NCBI RefSeq assembly: GCF_028747645.1
Contig: NZ_CP118100.1
Location: 1,612,001-1,676,000 of the forward strand
DNA from: Microbacterium esteraromaticum
GTDB lineage: Bacteria; Actinomycetota; Actinomycetes; Actinomycetales; Microbacteriaceae
DNA length: 64,000 nucleotides
Direction of reading: 5' to 3'
Shown here: positions 56,956 to 64,000 of the stretch, piece by piece
How positions within the stretch are numbered: the first letter of the stretch is position 1
How the letters are laid out: each line of letters starts with the position of its first letter
Notes under the pieces: generated by a model
Told to the model about the DNA's origin: nothing
What the model saw: the letters and a program-made list of their open reading frames with translations, nothing else
Database searches by the model: none
Program-made: the position numbers and the translations under genes

Positions 56956-57807
56956 CTAGTCTTCCATGGCGCGAGACCGCATGGCCGCCACTATGACGTC
57001 CTCGTCCGGCAGAAGGTGCTCCTGCGACCCGTAACGGAAGATCCGGATCTGCCGCACCGCCTGGTAAAGCAGCATCTCGAAGCCCGAGATGACGTTCGTG
57101 CCGGGCCACTGGGCTGCCAGAGCCGACGGCCACGGCGCGTATGCGGCCTCGAACAGGGCGCCGCCAACGGCTGCGAGCGGAGTGACGACGTCCGTATCGA
57201 GCACGGTTCCGCTGGGCAGGGTGGCCACGGTCGCATCCACGTCGGATGCCGCATACTCGAAGCCCTGGACGCTGAGCGCGATGCCCAGCGCGCTCGCGAT
57301 CTCACGAAGCCGTCCGGCCGCTTCGGGGCGGCGGGCGCGCACATCGACGCGTGTCGCACCGAGATCGTGGAGGGCGACGAGCGCGGATGCCGCCGTCGAC
57401 CCTGCGCCGAGGATTCGTGCGCGATCGATACGTGTCACACCGGCGTGCGCGAAGGCATCGACGATGCCGCCGACGTCGGTGTTGAAGCCGCGCAGCGTCG
57501 GGCCGAGCAGCAGTGTGTTGACAGCGCCGGTCAGCGCCGCATGGCGGTCATGCTCATCAGCACGCGCGTGCGCGACCTCCTTGAGGGGCATGGTCAGCGA
57601 GAGCCCGCGCCAGGAGTCGTCGAGCCCGCTCAGCGCATCGCCAAAGGACTGCTCATCCACTCGGCGACGGCCGTAGTGCCAGTCCAGCCCCAGCAAGCCG
57701 TATGCCGTCGAATGCAACGCCGGCGAACGGCTGTGGCCGATCGGGTCACCCCAGACGGCGAGTTCGGTGCGTGCAGGGGCGTCCACCTTCGGCTCGGAAG
57801 GGTTCAT
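56956..57807 (-). CDS. aroE: Shikimate dehydrogenase
   Basis: This 283-residue NADP enzyme reduces dehydroshikimate. The shikimate-binding [10 protein letters not shown] is at 24-33, the catalytic Lys76 in LSLTMPLKE (the usual form is NVTxPxK), Asn97 in GAVNTLLL and Asp111 in GFNTDVGG; the nucleotide loop is [14 protein letters not shown] at about 129-142. ATG at 57807 overlaps the mltG stop by one base; an upstream in-frame ATG (57843) lies inside mltG. Slight drift of the NVTxPxK motif is common in actinobacteria. Confidence 0.93.
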   Translation of the reverse strand: MNPSEPKVDAPARTELAVWGDPIGHSRSPALHSTAYGLLGLDWHYGRRRVDEQSFGDALSGLDDSWRGLSLTMPLKEVAHARADEHDRHAALTGAVNTLLLGPTLRGFNTDVGGIVDAFAHAGVTRIDRARILGAGSTAASALVALHDLGATRVDVRARRPEAAGRLREIASALGIALSVQGFEYAASDVDATVATLPSGTVLDTDVVTPLAAVGGALFEAAYAPWPSALAAQWPGTNVISGFEMLLYQAVRQIRIFRYGSQEHLLPDEDVIVAAMRSRAMED

Positions 57808-59432
57808 CAGTAGCATCCGCCGTCGGGGTTCTCTTCGCACCACTTGCGGTACTGGGCCTCGGCCGCCTGCTGCTCGGCGTAGGTCGCCGAGAAGACGGTC
57901 TCACCCGTGTCGAGATTCACGGTGACGAAGTAGAACCACGGGCCATCGGCCGGATTGGCCGCCGCCTCGATCGCCGCGTGGCTGGGGTTCGCGATCGGCG
58001 ACGCGGGCAGTCCCGGGTGCACGTAGGTGTTCCACGGGTTGTCGTCACCGACCACCGACTCCCATGGCCACGATGCGACCGGGCCGTCGTGGTTCAGTCC
58101 ATAGCCGTACTGCGCCGTCGAGTCCATCTGCAGCAGTCCGTGGGTCTCGTCGTTGGCGGGGTCGAGACGGTTGGCGATCACGCGCGACACCTTGTCGAAG
58201 TCTGCGGTGTGACCTTCGCGCTGGATGATCGACGCGGTCGTCAGCACCTCCTGGGCGTCGTCAGCTGAGACTCCGACCTCGTCAAGGGCTTGCTGCGTTC
58301 GGGCGACCATCGCCTCGATGACGCCCTTCGCGGTGACGTCGGGATCGAACGTGTAGACCGCCGGGAACAACCAGCCCTCGAGCGTGTCGGCCGCCACGCC
58401 GTACGCACCGGGGTCGGCCACGGCCGCCTGCAGGTCTTCCAGCGGGATGCCGACGCCGTCGACGATCTGCGGCAGCGTCGATCGCACTGTGCCGCCCTCG
58501 GCGACTCGCACGGTGTTCTCCATGCGGTTCTCGGGGTTCTGCAGCGCCTCGAGCGCTGCGGCCGCGGTCATCTTCTGCTGCAGCGCGTAAACGCCGGGGT
58601 AGAAGGTCACCGCCTTGCCCTCGTCGATGAGGTAGTCGTAGAAGACGCTACGGGTCTTGGTGACGCCGGCCTCATAGAGGGCGATCGAAACCGGCTCGCC
58701 GGTGTCACCCTGCTTGATCGTCACCAGCGCCTCGCCGGTGGCGATACCCGCCTCGTAGTCCTTCGGCTCACCCCACCCCATCATGTCGCTGATCCGTTCG
58801 CCGTACTGACCCCAGATGGCGAAGCCACCGACGACGGCACCGCCGAGGATCACGAGCATGATGATCAGACCGATAAGACACCCGCGCCCGCGGCGCTTCT
58901 TCGGAACGTCGCGGTGCTGTTCTGGCGCGAACAGCTCGTGCAAGTGGGGGGCGTCGGCTTCTTCGTCCGGTGCTGTCGATGTCGGCGCGTCGGTGGTGGG
59001 GTCTGCGGGCACGGGGCTCCCAGCATCGGCACGCGGGGCATCGCTCTCCCAGAGCGGCAGGGGATGCGTCGCCGCGGCGGTGTCGTCGCCCTGCTCCAAC
59101 GCGACGTGGGATGACCGACGGCGCGGCACCTCGGGTGTTTGCGGAGCCGACTCGGATGCCGGCAACGGAGCGGGCTCGGGAGCGGTGCGCGACCCCGAAG
59201 CGGATACCCCTCGCCGGGTCGCCTCCTGGGCCGCAGCGTCCCGAGCAGCGGCGCCTCGGGCAGCGGCTTCACGCGCCGCCGCTTCCCGAGCAGCAGCCTC
59301 GCGGATCGCACGACGAGAGCCTGGAGCGGGCGCATCGCGCTCCGAGTTCCCCGGCAACGGCGACGATGCCGTCGGAAGATTGCCGAACAGATCGTTCGGA
59401 GCGCCATTGTTCCGTGCGTCCGGGTCAGACAT
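57807..59432 (-). CDS. mltG: Endolytic transglycosylase MltG with long cytoplasmic N-terminus
   Basis: This 541-residue membrane enzyme cleaves nascent peptidoglycan and sets glycan length. Residues 1-180 are low-complexity and cytoplasmic, including a helical run of EAAAR-like pentads at about 44-74. A basic KKRRGRG leads into one membrane segment at about 185-207. The periplasmic YceG/MltG domain follows, with the likely catalytic Glu406 in TTASIIQREGHT and a preceding LEGWLFPAVYTF at about 351-362. ATG at 59432 overlaps the ruvX stop by 8 nt. The position between ruvX and aroE is standard. Confidence 0.93.
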   Translation of the reverse strand: MSDPDARNNGAPNDLFGNLPTASSPLPGNSERDAPAPGSRRAIREAAAREAAAREAAARGAAARDAAAQEATRRGVSASGSRTAPEPAPLPASESAPQTPEVPRRRSSHVALEQGDDTAAATHPLPLWESDAPRADAGSPVPADPTTDAPTSTAPDEEADAPHLHELFAPEQHRDVPKKRRGRGCLIGLIIMLVILGGAVVGGFAIWGQYGERISDMMGWGEPKDYEAGIATGEALVTIKQGDTGEPVSIALYEAGVTKTRSVFYDYLIDEGKAVTFYPGVYALQQKMTAAAALEALQNPENRMENTVRVAEGGTVRSTLPQIVDGVGIPLEDLQAAVADPGAYGVAADTLEGWLFPAVYTFDPDVTAKGVIEAMVARTQQALDEVGVSADDAQEVLTTASIIQREGHTADFDKVSRVIANRLDPANDETHGLLQMDSTAQYGYGLNHDGPVASWPWESVVGDDNPWNTYVHPGLPASPIANPSHAAIEAAANPADGPWFYFVTVNLDTGETVFSATYAEQQAAEAQYRKWCEENPDGGCY

Positions 59433-59907
59433 CGTGCGATGACTCCTCGGGGGTCTCGACCAACACACCGGCGGGGCGACCGGTGCTCTTCTCGGTGTCG
59501 ACCGCGTGCTGCAGCAGTACGACCGCGGCGACCTGATCGACAATGCTACGAGAGTTCTTCTGCGAACGTCCGGAGGACCGCAGCGCGGTGTGCGCGCTGA
59601 CCGTGCTCAATCGCTCGTCGACCATCCGTACCGGTCGACCGGTGCTGGTGAGCAACAGGGCAGCGAACTCACGGGCATCCGTCGTCGACGGCGTCTCCTC
59701 GCCCCGCATGTTGACGGGCAGGCCCACGACGATCTCGAGCGGCTCCCACTCGTCAGCAAGCTGAGCGATCCTCGCCACCGATGTTTCCGAGCGGGGCACG
59801 GTCTCAACAGGCACCGCCAGCATTCCGTCCGGGTCGCACCGCGACACGCCGACGCGGGCTCTGCCCACGTCGATACCGAGGCGCACCCCGCGACGGAAAC
59901 CGCTCAC
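59425..59907 (-). CDS. ruvX: Putative pre-16S rRNA nuclease / Holliday junction resolvase-like RuvX (YqgF)
   Basis: This 160-residue RNase H-fold protein begins VRLGIDVGRARVGVSRCDPD with the first catalytic Asp, has EIVVGLPVNMRGEE with the Glu strand, VRMVDERLSTVSA and ends the core at VDQVAAVVLLQ with the last Asp. GTG at 59907 shares GTGA with the alaS stop (59904-59907). The alaS-ruvX-mltG order is widely conserved. Confidence 0.94.
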   Translation of the reverse strand: MSGFRRGVRLGIDVGRARVGVSRCDPDGMLAVPVETVPRSETSVARIAQLADEWEPLEIVVGLPVNMRGEETPSTTDAREFAALLLTSTGRPVRMVDERLSTVSAHTALRSSGRSQKNSRSIVDQVAAVVLLQHAVDTEKSTGRPAGVLVETPEESSHDV

Positions 59908-62564
59908 GCGTCCGCCAGGGTCGCCACCACCGCGTCCAGCGCGGCATCCAGTGCCGACGCGTCGGTGCCACCGCCCTGCGCAACGTCGTCCTTGCCGCCG
60001 CCACCACCGCCGAGCGTTCCGGCCGCGATGCGCACAAGGGCGCCCGCCTTGGCACCTGCGGCGCGAGCCGCCTCGTTCGTCGCGATGACCACGATCGGGC
60101 GACCACCGGCGACTCCGCCGAAAGCCACGACAGCAGCATCCGACCCCAGGCGCTCGCGCACGCTCAACGCGAGCGTGCGCACGTCGTCGGCCGAGCCGAC
60201 CTCACCCAGCGACGCGGATGCGACCCGGTACGCACCCACGTTCCGCGCGGCCTCGGCCAAAGCCGGCACACGCCCCTCGCGTTCCTTCGCCTCGAACTGC
60301 GCGATGCGCTTCTCAGCAGCCTTGAGGTTCGCCTGCAGCTCCTCGATGCGCGCCGCGAGCTGGTCGCGGGGCGACTTCAGCGCCGCGGTCAGCTGCGACA
60401 CGACGGTGCGCTCGGCGGCCAGCTCACGGAATGCGTCCTGGCCGACCAGTGCTTCGATTCGGCGGTTGGACGCACCGATCGAGGATTCACCGACGAGGCT
60501 CACCAGACCGATCTCGGAGCTGCTCGACACGTGCGTTCCAGCGCAGAGCTCGCGCGACCACGGGCCGCCGATGTCGACCATGCGCACGACGTCACCGTAC
60601 TTCTCACCGAACAGTGCCATTGCGCCGGCTTCCTTGGCCTCATCCAGCGAGACGACACGGGTCGTGACCTCGAGTGCGTCGTCGACGGCGCGGCTCACGA
60701 TCTCCTCGATCTCACTGCGCGTGTCGGTCGACAGCGGTTGCGACCACGCGAAGTCGAAGCGCATGTAACCGGCACGGTTGAGCGACCCCGCCTGCGTGGC
60801 GGTCTTGCCGAGCGTGTCGCGCAGCGCCGCGTGCACCAGGTGGGTGGCCGAGTGCGCCTGACGCGCGGCACGACGGTTCGCACCATCGACCACGGTGGTG
60901 GCACGGTCGTCGATCGCGACAGACCCGGATGCCACATGCACGGTGTGGCTGATCAGGCCGGGCACCGGCCGCTGCACATCGAGCACGTCGAGCTCGAAAC
61001 CGGTGCCGACGATCGTTCCCTTGTCAGCGACCTGGCCGCCGGACTCGGCGTAGAGCGTCGTCTCGGCGAGGATCACCTCGGCGACGTCGCCCTCGGACGC
61101 GCTGGTGACGGTCTGGCCGTCGACGATGATGCCGAGCACGCGTGAGTCCGCCTGCAGATCGGTATAGCCGAGGAAGCCGGTCTCGCCGAGCGCACGGAAG
61201 TCACGATAGATCGACAGGTCGGCCAGCTGGCTCTTGCGACCACGGGCGTCGGCCTTGGCGCGCTCGCGCTGCTGCTGCATCAGCGAGTCGAAGGCGCCGC
61301 GGTCGACCTGCAGGCCGGCCTCTTCAGCGACCTCGAGCGTGAGATCGATCGGGAAGCCGTAGGTGTCGTGCAGCAGGAACGCCTCGGACCCGCTCAGGGT
61401 GGAGCCGCCGGCCTTCTTGGTGTCGGTCAGTGCGAGATCGAGGATCGTCGAGCCCTGCGCCAGGGTGCGGCGGAACGTCTCTTCTTCGGCGTACGCGGCG
61501 GACGACAGCGTCGCCCACTCGGTCTCCAGTACCGGGTAGGCCGACTTCATGGCATCCCGCGACGCCGAGAACAGCTCGGGGAAGCTCGGAGTGTCGACAC
61601 CCAGCAGACGCATCGCGCGCACGGTGCGGCGCATCAGCCTGCGCAGGATGTACCCACGGCCCTCGTTGGACGGGCGTACGCCGTCGGAGAGCAGCATCAG
61701 CGACGAACGCACGTGATCCGCGATCACGCGGAAGCGCACGTCATCCTCGTGGGCCGCACCGTAGCGGCGACCCGACAGTTCGACCGCGCGGTCGAGCACC
61801 GGACGCACCTGATCGGTCTCATACATGTTCTCGACGCCCTGCTTGAGGAAGGCGACGCGCTCGAGCCCCATGCCGGTGTCGATGTTCTTCTTGGGCAGCT
61901 CTCCGACGATGTCGAACTCGGTGCCGCTGCGCAGGTTCTGGATGAAGTCCTGCATGAACACGAGGTTCCAGATCTCCAGGAACCGAGAGTCATCGGCGGC
62001 GGGGCCGCCATCCTTGCCGTATGCGGGCCCGCGGTCGAAGAAGATCTCGGAGTCCGGACCGCCGGGGCCGGGCTGGCCGGTGTGCCAGTAGTTGTCGGCG
62101 CGCCCCAGGCGCTGGATACGCTCGGGCTTCAGTCCGATGACGTCGCGCCAGATGGACTCTGCCTCGTCGTCGGTCTCATAGACGGTGACCCAGAGATCCT
62201 TCTCATCGAACCCGAGCCCGCCATCGGACTCGGACGAGGTCAGCAGCTCCCATGCGTAGCGGATCGCGCCCTCTTTGAAGTAGTCGCCGAACGACCAGTT
62301 GCCCAGCATCTGGAAGAAGGTGCCGTGGCGGGCCGTCTTGCCCACCTCTTCGATGTCATTGGTGCGGATGCACTTCTGCAGGTCGGCGATCCGCGGGTGC
62401 GGCGATGGCACAACCCCGGTGAGGTAGGGGATGAACGGCACCATACCGGCGACCGTGAACAGCAGCGTCGGGTCATCGCTGACCAATGACGCGGACGGGA
62501 CGATGACGTGGTCGTTCTTCTCGAAGTAGTCGAGGTAGCGCTGCGCGATCTCCGCAGATTTCAT
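59904..62564 (-). CDS. alaS: Alanyl-tRNA synthetase
   Basis: This 886-residue enzyme charges tRNA-Ala. The class II catalytic core covers about 1-450 (motif 1 region after DPTLLFTVAGMVPFIPYLTG; FFQMLGNWSFGDYFKEGAI). The editing domain holds the zinc ligands in HSATHLVHAAL and CAGTHVSSSSEIG. The C-Ala domain with GGGGGGKDD lies near the C-terminus. The ATG at 62564 fits the family start. Confidence 0.98.
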   Translation of the reverse strand: MKSAEIAQRYLDYFEKNDHVIVPSASLVSDDPTLLFTVAGMVPFIPYLTGVVPSPHPRIADLQKCIRTNDIEEVGKTARHGTFFQMLGNWSFGDYFKEGAIRYAWELLTSSESDGGLGFDEKDLWVTVYETDDEAESIWRDVIGLKPERIQRLGRADNYWHTGQPGPGGPDSEIFFDRGPAYGKDGGPAADDSRFLEIWNLVFMQDFIQNLRSGTEFDIVGELPKKNIDTGMGLERVAFLKQGVENMYETDQVRPVLDRAVELSGRRYGAAHEDDVRFRVIADHVRSSLMLLSDGVRPSNEGRGYILRRLMRRTVRAMRLLGVDTPSFPELFSASRDAMKSAYPVLETEWATLSSAAYAEEETFRRTLAQGSTILDLALTDTKKAGGSTLSGSEAFLLHDTYGFPIDLTLEVAEEAGLQVDRGAFDSLMQQQRERAKADARGRKSQLADLSIYRDFRALGETGFLGYTDLQADSRVLGIIVDGQTVTSASEGDVAEVILAETTLYAESGGQVADKGTIVGTGFELDVLDVQRPVPGLISHTVHVASGSVAIDDRATTVVDGANRRAARQAHSATHLVHAALRDTLGKTATQAGSLNRAGYMRFDFAWSQPLSTDTRSEIEEIVSRAVDDALEVTTRVVSLDEAKEAGAMALFGEKYGDVVRMVDIGGPWSRELCAGTHVSSSSEIGLVSLVGESSIGASNRRIEALVGQDAFRELAAERTVVSQLTAALKSPRDQLAARIEELQANLKAAEKRIAQFEAKEREGRVPALAEAARNVGAYRVASASLGEVGSADDVRTLALSVRERLGSDAAVVAFGGVAGGRPIVVIATNEAARAAGAKAGALVRIAAGTLGGGGGGKDDVAQGGGTDASALDAALDAVVATLADA

Positions 62565-62635
62565 GGCGTTGGTTGCTGTCCTTGCGTGCAGTGCCGCGGA
62601 GCGGCGAGGGGCGATGCGGGTATCAGTCGTCGGTG

Positions 62636-62824
62636 TCAGTCGTCGGCAGGATCCGACAGACGGGCGTCCTGCTGGCGGTAGGCGTCACCGAGAATGGCGG
62701 TGAACTGCGACAGACGCGCGTCGATCTCGCCGAAGATCTCCTGACCGCGCGGGTCCTTGTTCATGAAGTGGGCGGCGACGAACCCGCCGATCACACCGAT
62801 CAGGAACCACAGCAGATTCTTCAT
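62636..62824 (-). CDS. Small single-pass membrane protein between rpsD and alaS
   Basis: This 62-residue protein starts KNLLWFLIGVIGGFVAAHFM, one membrane segment at about 3-20, followed by a hydrophilic helix EIFGEIDARLSQFTAILGDA and an acidic end. A protein of this kind sits before alaS in many actinobacteria. Function is unknown. It lies between rpsD and alaS, 71 bp before alaS. Confidence 0.72.
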   Translation of the reverse strand: MKNLLWFLIGVIGGFVAAHFMNKDPRGQEIFGEIDARLSQFTAILGDAYRQQDARLSDPADD

Positions 62825-62839
62825 TACGCCATCCTACGA

Positions 62840-62872
62840 CGAGAGGCGCCGGGGAATCCCCGACGCCTCTCG
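62840..62872 (-). terminator. Hairpin terminator after rpsD
   Basis: Arms CGAGAGGCG and CGCCTCTCG (62840-62848 and 62864-62872) flank an inner CGGGG/CCCCG stem with a 3-nt AAT loop and one mismatch. It lies 34 bp after the rpsD stop and 16 bp before the next start. No U-tract. Confidence 0.78.
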
Positions 62873-62906
62873 GATGCGTCATCAACAGGCGGAAGCCTGC
62901 CTCAGA

Positions 62907-63536
62907 TCAGCGAGCCGCGTAGTACTCGACGACCAGCTGCACTTCACAGGTCACGGGGACCTCAGCGCGCTTCGGACGACGAACGAGCTTCGCCTGCAGC
63001 TTGTCGAGCTCGACCTCGAGGTAGCCGGGAACGGGCGGCAGGACGTCGGCGTGACCGCCGGCGGCTGCGACCTGGAAGGGCTCGAGGCCCTCGCTCTTGG
63101 CCTTGACGTGGATGAGCTGACCCGGCTTCACGCGGAACGACGGGCGGTCGACGAGCTGACCGTCGACGAGGATGTGACGGTGCACGACCAGCTGGCGCGC
63201 CTGCGCCGTGGTACGGGCGAAGCCGGCACGCAGCACGAGGGCGTCCAGACGCATCTCGAGCAGCTCGACGAGGTTCTCACCGGTCAGGCCGTCCTTGCGG
63301 CGGGCCTCGTTGAAGGCGATGCGCAGCTGCTTCTCGCGGATGCCGTACTGCTCGCGCAGACGCTGCTTCTCACGCAGACGGACGGCGTAGTCGCTGTCAG
63401 CCTTGCGCTTGGTGCGGCCGTGCTCGCCGGGAGCGTAGGGACGCTTCTCGAGGTAGCGGGCGGCCTTCGGGGTGAGCGGGATTCCCAGCGCGCGGCTGAG
63501 ACGGACCTTGCGGCGGTCCTGGGACTTCGTAACCAC
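62907..63536 (-). CDS. rpsD: 30S ribosomal protein S4
   Basis: This 209-residue primary 16S rRNA-binding protein nucleates 30S assembly. It has the S4 RNA-binding domain (about 98-160; LEMRLDALVLRAGFARTTAQ, VVHRHILVDGQLVDRPSF). No N-terminal zinc Cys cluster is present. GTG at 63536 has AAGGA about 9 nt upstream. It is a lone rpsD outside the ribosomal operons, as in other Microbacteriaceae. The 175-bp gap before it holds two small inverted repeats (63605-63626 and 63672-63693) of unknown role. Confidence 0.97.
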   Translation of the reverse strand: MVTKSQDRRKVRLSRALGIPLTPKAARYLEKRPYAPGEHGRTKRKADSDYAVRLREKQRLREQYGIREKQLRIAFNEARRKDGLTGENLVELLEMRLDALVLRAGFARTTAQARQLVVHRHILVDGQLVDRPSFRVKPGQLIHVKAKSEGLEPFQVAAAGGHADVLPPVPGYLEVELDKLQAKLVRRPKRAEVPVTCEVQLVVEYYAAR

Positions 63537-63711
63537 GAAGCATTCCTTCCGTTACGTGGACGCGTCTTTCACGTCTCACGGGCGTATCTCCTGCGCTCTG
63601 CCGGCAGGCGCACGCCGGGGCGCCTGGTCGGTGGGTATGAGCGGAGGGATGCCCGAAAACTCGGTTTCGAGCCGATCCATGCTATCAGATCGGCCATCGG
63701 TGACCGCCGGG

Positions 63712-64000
63712 TCAGCGATCGCCGAGAATACGACGGATGCGCTCCAGACGCGCTGCGACGTCGCGCTCTGCGCCAAGCGGCTTCGGCTGGTAGTAGCGGC
63801 GTCCGTCCAGATCGTCCGGCAAGTACTGCTGCGGGACGATTCCCGCCTCGTTGTCATGCGGGTAGCGATACCCCTTGCCATGGCCGAGCCGCTTCGCCCC
63901 GGCGTAGTGCGCGTCACGCAAATGAATCGGCACGCGGCCGAATCCGCCGGCGCGCACATCGGCGATCGCCTGGTTGATGGCAAGGTAGGCGGCATTCGAC
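63712..64000 (-). CDS. rarA: RarA/MgsA-type replication-associated ATPase, C-terminal part
   Basis: The gene runs off the right edge; only the last 95 residues are present. They match the C-terminal tetramerisation domain of RarA (MgsA): AYLAINQAIADVR, VPIHLRDAHYAGAKRLGHG, YRYPHDNEAGIVPQQYLP and GRRYYQPKPLGAE. RarA acts at stalled replication forks. The ATPase domain lies outside the window. It would be transcribed toward rpsD; the alaS-rpsD-rarA neighbourhood is usual in actinobacteria. Confidence 0.88.
   Translation of the reverse strand, partial: SNAAYLAINQAIADVRAGGFGRVPIHLRDAHYAGAKRLGHGKGYRYPHDNEAGIVPQQYLPDDLDGRRYYQPKPLGAERDVAARLERIRRILGDR

Noticed and set aside
63672..63693. Inverted repeat CCGATC/GATCGG with TAGCAT before rpsD as promoter and operator.
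   Set aside because: No -35 element at proper spacing and only 6-bp arms; not enough to call.

Overview
The window is high-GC actinobacterial chromosome. Gene content and order point to the family Microbacteriaceae, most likely a Microbacterium-like organism. This is inferred from gene order (polA - ANTAR regulator - pyk - gltD - gltB - lgt - trpABC - his genes; alaS - ruvX - mltG - aro - efp - nusB; pyr operon - gmk - rpoZ - metK - priA - fmt - rsmB - rpe), from a guanylate kinase fused to an actinobacterial mIHF-type domain, and from the short repeat that gives PyrC a tail ending in SERSESK. No species is claimed. Coding density is very high: no gene-free stretch exceeds 300 bp, and from about 8.3 kb onward all but one gene lie on the minus strand.

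Region 1 (48-8300) is accessory: a cytoplasmic-type arylsulfatase, a CatA-type chloramphenicol acetyltransferase, an autoregulated TetR / ABC-ATPase / ABC-permease exporter, a YCII-domain protein and an MFS transporter. Region 2 (8313-12198) holds a formylglycine-generating-enzyme-fold protein lacking the catalytic cysteines, a YczE-type membrane protein, an SGNH hydrolase and a DUF885 metallopeptidase. Region 3 (12287-24008) contains polA, a thioesterase, a GNAT gene remnant, an orphan ANTAR response regulator (PdtaR type), tRNA-Leu(CAA), pyk, gltD and gltB.

Region 4 (24138-47325) is one nearly continuous minus-strand biosynthetic array. Reading in the direction of transcription it runs pyrR-pyrB-pyrC-(PH-like membrane protein)-carA-carB-pyrF-gmk-rpoZ-metK-priA-fmt-rsmB-rpe-hisE-hisG-hisF-hisI-(Trp-associated membrane protein)-(HGxxPAAW protein)-trpC-trpB-trpA-lgt. 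Most junctions overlap by 1-8 nt. It combines de novo pyrimidine synthesis, the last his steps and the end of the trp pathway. trpE is missing from the place it normally occupies. A PyrR-binding hairpin precedes pyrR.

Region 5 (47573-52554) places a metallo-beta-lactamase/Rieske fusion protein and a SWIM-SNF2 helicase between nusB and pyrR, next to an unusual interleaved inverted repeat. Region 6 (52599-64000) is a shikimate and translation cluster: rpsD, a small membrane protein, alaS, ruvX, mltG, aroE, aroC, aroK, aroB, aroQ, efp and nusB, with the 3' end of rarA running off the right edge.

No phage, insertion sequence, CRISPR array or defence island is visible. The most unusual items are the mIHF-Gmk fusion, the repeat that supplies a gene junction in the pyr operon, the interleaved inverted repeat upstream of pyrR, the MBL-Rieske fusion, the missing trpE, and a leaderless TetR promoter overlapped by its likely operator.
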